The position numbers and the translations under genes are program-made. Positions 63,060-64,000 of a stretch of DNA of 64,000 nt are shown here, piece after piece. Source of the DNA: Candidatus Thorarchaeota archaeon (lineage in GTDB: Archaea > Asgardarchaeota > Thorarchaeia > Thorarchaeales > Thorarchaeaceae); NCBI GenBank assembly GCA_019057475.1, contig DXJO01000004.1, forward strand, positions 62,001-126,000, written 5' to 3'. Within the stretch, counting starts at the first letter, position 1. The number at the start of each line of letters is the position of its first letter. The notes beneath the pieces are model-generated. The model saw nothing but the letters and a program-made list of their open reading frames with translations. It did no database searches and was not told the origin of the DNA.

Positions 63060-64000
63060 ATGTTAACTCGGCTACAGAAGTTCTACTTCGGGATGGCCCG
63101 TTTGGGGCCAAGCGTTATGCTCGACATGCTTGACTTGGCGAGCGCGCTGTTTTATTTCTCAATACAGGATCTGTCGGCTTTTCACACCGGCGTAGCTATC
63201 GCGATGAGCTACATTTCTATCATGGTTTCCGAACTTACATTTGGGAATCTAAGCGACAGGTTCTCTTCCAAGAAATGGGGCCGCAGAAAGCCGTTCATCA
63301 TGGTTGGTGCTCCATTGATGGCAGTGACATTTCTCCTCATCTTCACGCCACACCTGTTCTTGGTACAAGGTGATTCATGGGGCCTGTTCATTTACGCCCT
63401 CGTCACAATGAGTCTGTTCAAGGTCTGCTACGGAATGACGATGACTCCGTTCCAATCATGGATGCCTGAACTAACCGAACCAGAAGAGCGTCCTTCAGTA
63501 TCCTCCTGGCAAAACGTGGCAAACTTCCTTGGCTTCGTGATAGGCACATTTGGGACTGCGTTCATTGCGATTGAGGCTGCGGCATGGGGGCTACCAACTG
63601 AGATTCTAGTCATGATTCTGCTCTTCAGTGCGATTCAGTTGATTGGTTTCGTCGCACCAGTTGCCAACCTGAAGAGAGAAGGTAAGTCTATACTCAAACC
63701 TAGTTTCACCAAGGACATCGGCAGAGTCCTTAGGAATCGTGATTTCGTTGGGTGGTTGGTGGCACAGGGCTTGTTATCAGTTGGAATTGCTATGACTATG
63801 AAATCCACTTTCCCATACATCTACGATTATCTTGTCTTCGGAACGACGGAATTCCTGATCTTTGCTGTGGAGCTGTTGTCTGTTGTGTTCATCTTCTTCA
63901 TGATATATCAGTGGATGATCAAGAACAGAGGTAAGAGGTTGACGTTGCAGTTCGCAATGCTTCTGATTGCATTGTCACTGCCTTTCACATTCGTGATTAC
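63060..64000 (+). CDS. MFS transporter (GPH/sugar-cation symporter-like), 5' part
   Basis: ATG at 63060; the frame runs off the window's end at 64000, so ~314 residues are seen. It carries the MFS loop 2-3 signature FGNLSDRFSSKKWGRRKPFI (~60-79; D-R then G-R-R/K-P), typical of melibiose-type GPH carriers, about eight hydrophobic helices, and the mid-loop NLKREGKSILKPSF. A TATA-like GGTTATTTGG lies ~20-25 nt upstream, with no ribosome site, so the transcript may be leaderless. Substrate unknown. Confidence 0.88.
   Translation, partial: MLTRLQKFYFGMARLGPSVMLDMLDLASALFYFSIQDLSAFHTGVAIAMSYISIMVSELTFGNLSDRFSSKKWGRRKPFIMVGAPLMAVTFLLIFTPHLFLVQGDSWGLFIYALVTMSLFKVCYGMTMTPFQSWMPELTEPEERPSVSSWQNVANFLGFVIGTFGTAFIAIEAAAWGLPTEILVMILLFSAIQLIGFVAPVANLKREGKSILKPSFTKDIGRVLRNRDFVGWLVAQGLLSVGIAMTMKSTFPYIYDYLVFGTTEFLIFAVELLSVVFIFFMIYQWMIKNRGKRLTLQFAMLLIALSLPFTFVI

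Overview
The window looks like chromosomal DNA of an Asgard archaeon, most likely a Thorarchaeia-like lineage; this is inference, not proof. The basis is three Ras/Rab-like small GTPases (35947, 53818, 57464), archaeal-style gene starts (TATA-like boxes about 25-30 nt ahead of leaderless ATGs, many TTG/GTG starts with GAGG-type ribosome sites), and a mix of archaeal and bacterial-type metabolic genes. No rRNA, tRNA, CRISPR array, transposase or origin was recognised. Base composition is mixed, with several AT-richer islands (about 9.9-11.8, 15.6-20.5, 55.7-56.8 and 58.2-59.0 kb).

Layout. 1-4.4 kb: end of an MFS transporter, a Cys-nucleophile Ntn hydrolase, a DHDPS-family aldolase, an amidohydrolase and a short citrate synthase. 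4.5-8.7 kb: the most novel locus. A radical SAM/SPASM enzyme with a complete seven-cysteine SPASM pattern is followed by four paralogous small membrane proteins that share a C-terminal tail (T-Y-[VL]-P-G-T-x-Y-[AG]-[SA]-I-x-P-[KR]-D-F), and then by a SAM methyltransferase with a TPR-like tail. I read it as a candidate ribosomally made, post-translationally modified peptide (RiPP) system with several membrane-anchored precursors. 8.7-13.1 kb: bacterial-type GAPDH, an S9 peptidase and a broken MFS gene.

13.2-29 kb: two complete oligopeptide ABC importer operons (SBP-OppB-OppC-OppD-OppF, both on the minus strand) on either side of an M20 dipeptidase, a truncated M20 copy and a possible Argonaute-like remnant. 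The first binding-protein gene has an in-frame TAG. Both operons have a terminator-like hairpin just after the binding-protein gene. 29-42 kb: tandem DUF4139 proteins, rubredoxin, membrane proteins, a thioredoxin-fold protein divergent from a GTPase, TldE/TldD, and an M48 peptidase with an EF-hand-like loop.

42-64 kb: an ABC-2 exporter, a DMT transporter, an ICMT-like methyltransferase, a DUF362 protein, a tyrosine phosphatase, a four-PAS histidine kinase, a MaoC hydratase, a double SRPBCC protein, a DGK1/SEC59-like lipid kinase, two closely similar Rab-like GTPases around a YcaQ-like glycosylase, a GNAT protein and a damaged surface protein, an SDR, a copper P-type ATPase with a C-terminal YHS domain, and the start of a second MFS transporter.

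Taken together the genes suggest a peptide-scavenging heterotroph: two peptide importers, M20, S9, M48 and TldD/E peptidases, with GAPDH and a citrate synthase homologue for central metabolism. Small GTPases, a polyprenol/diacylglycerol-kinase-like enzyme and an ICMT-like enzyme add eukaryote-like membrane functions.
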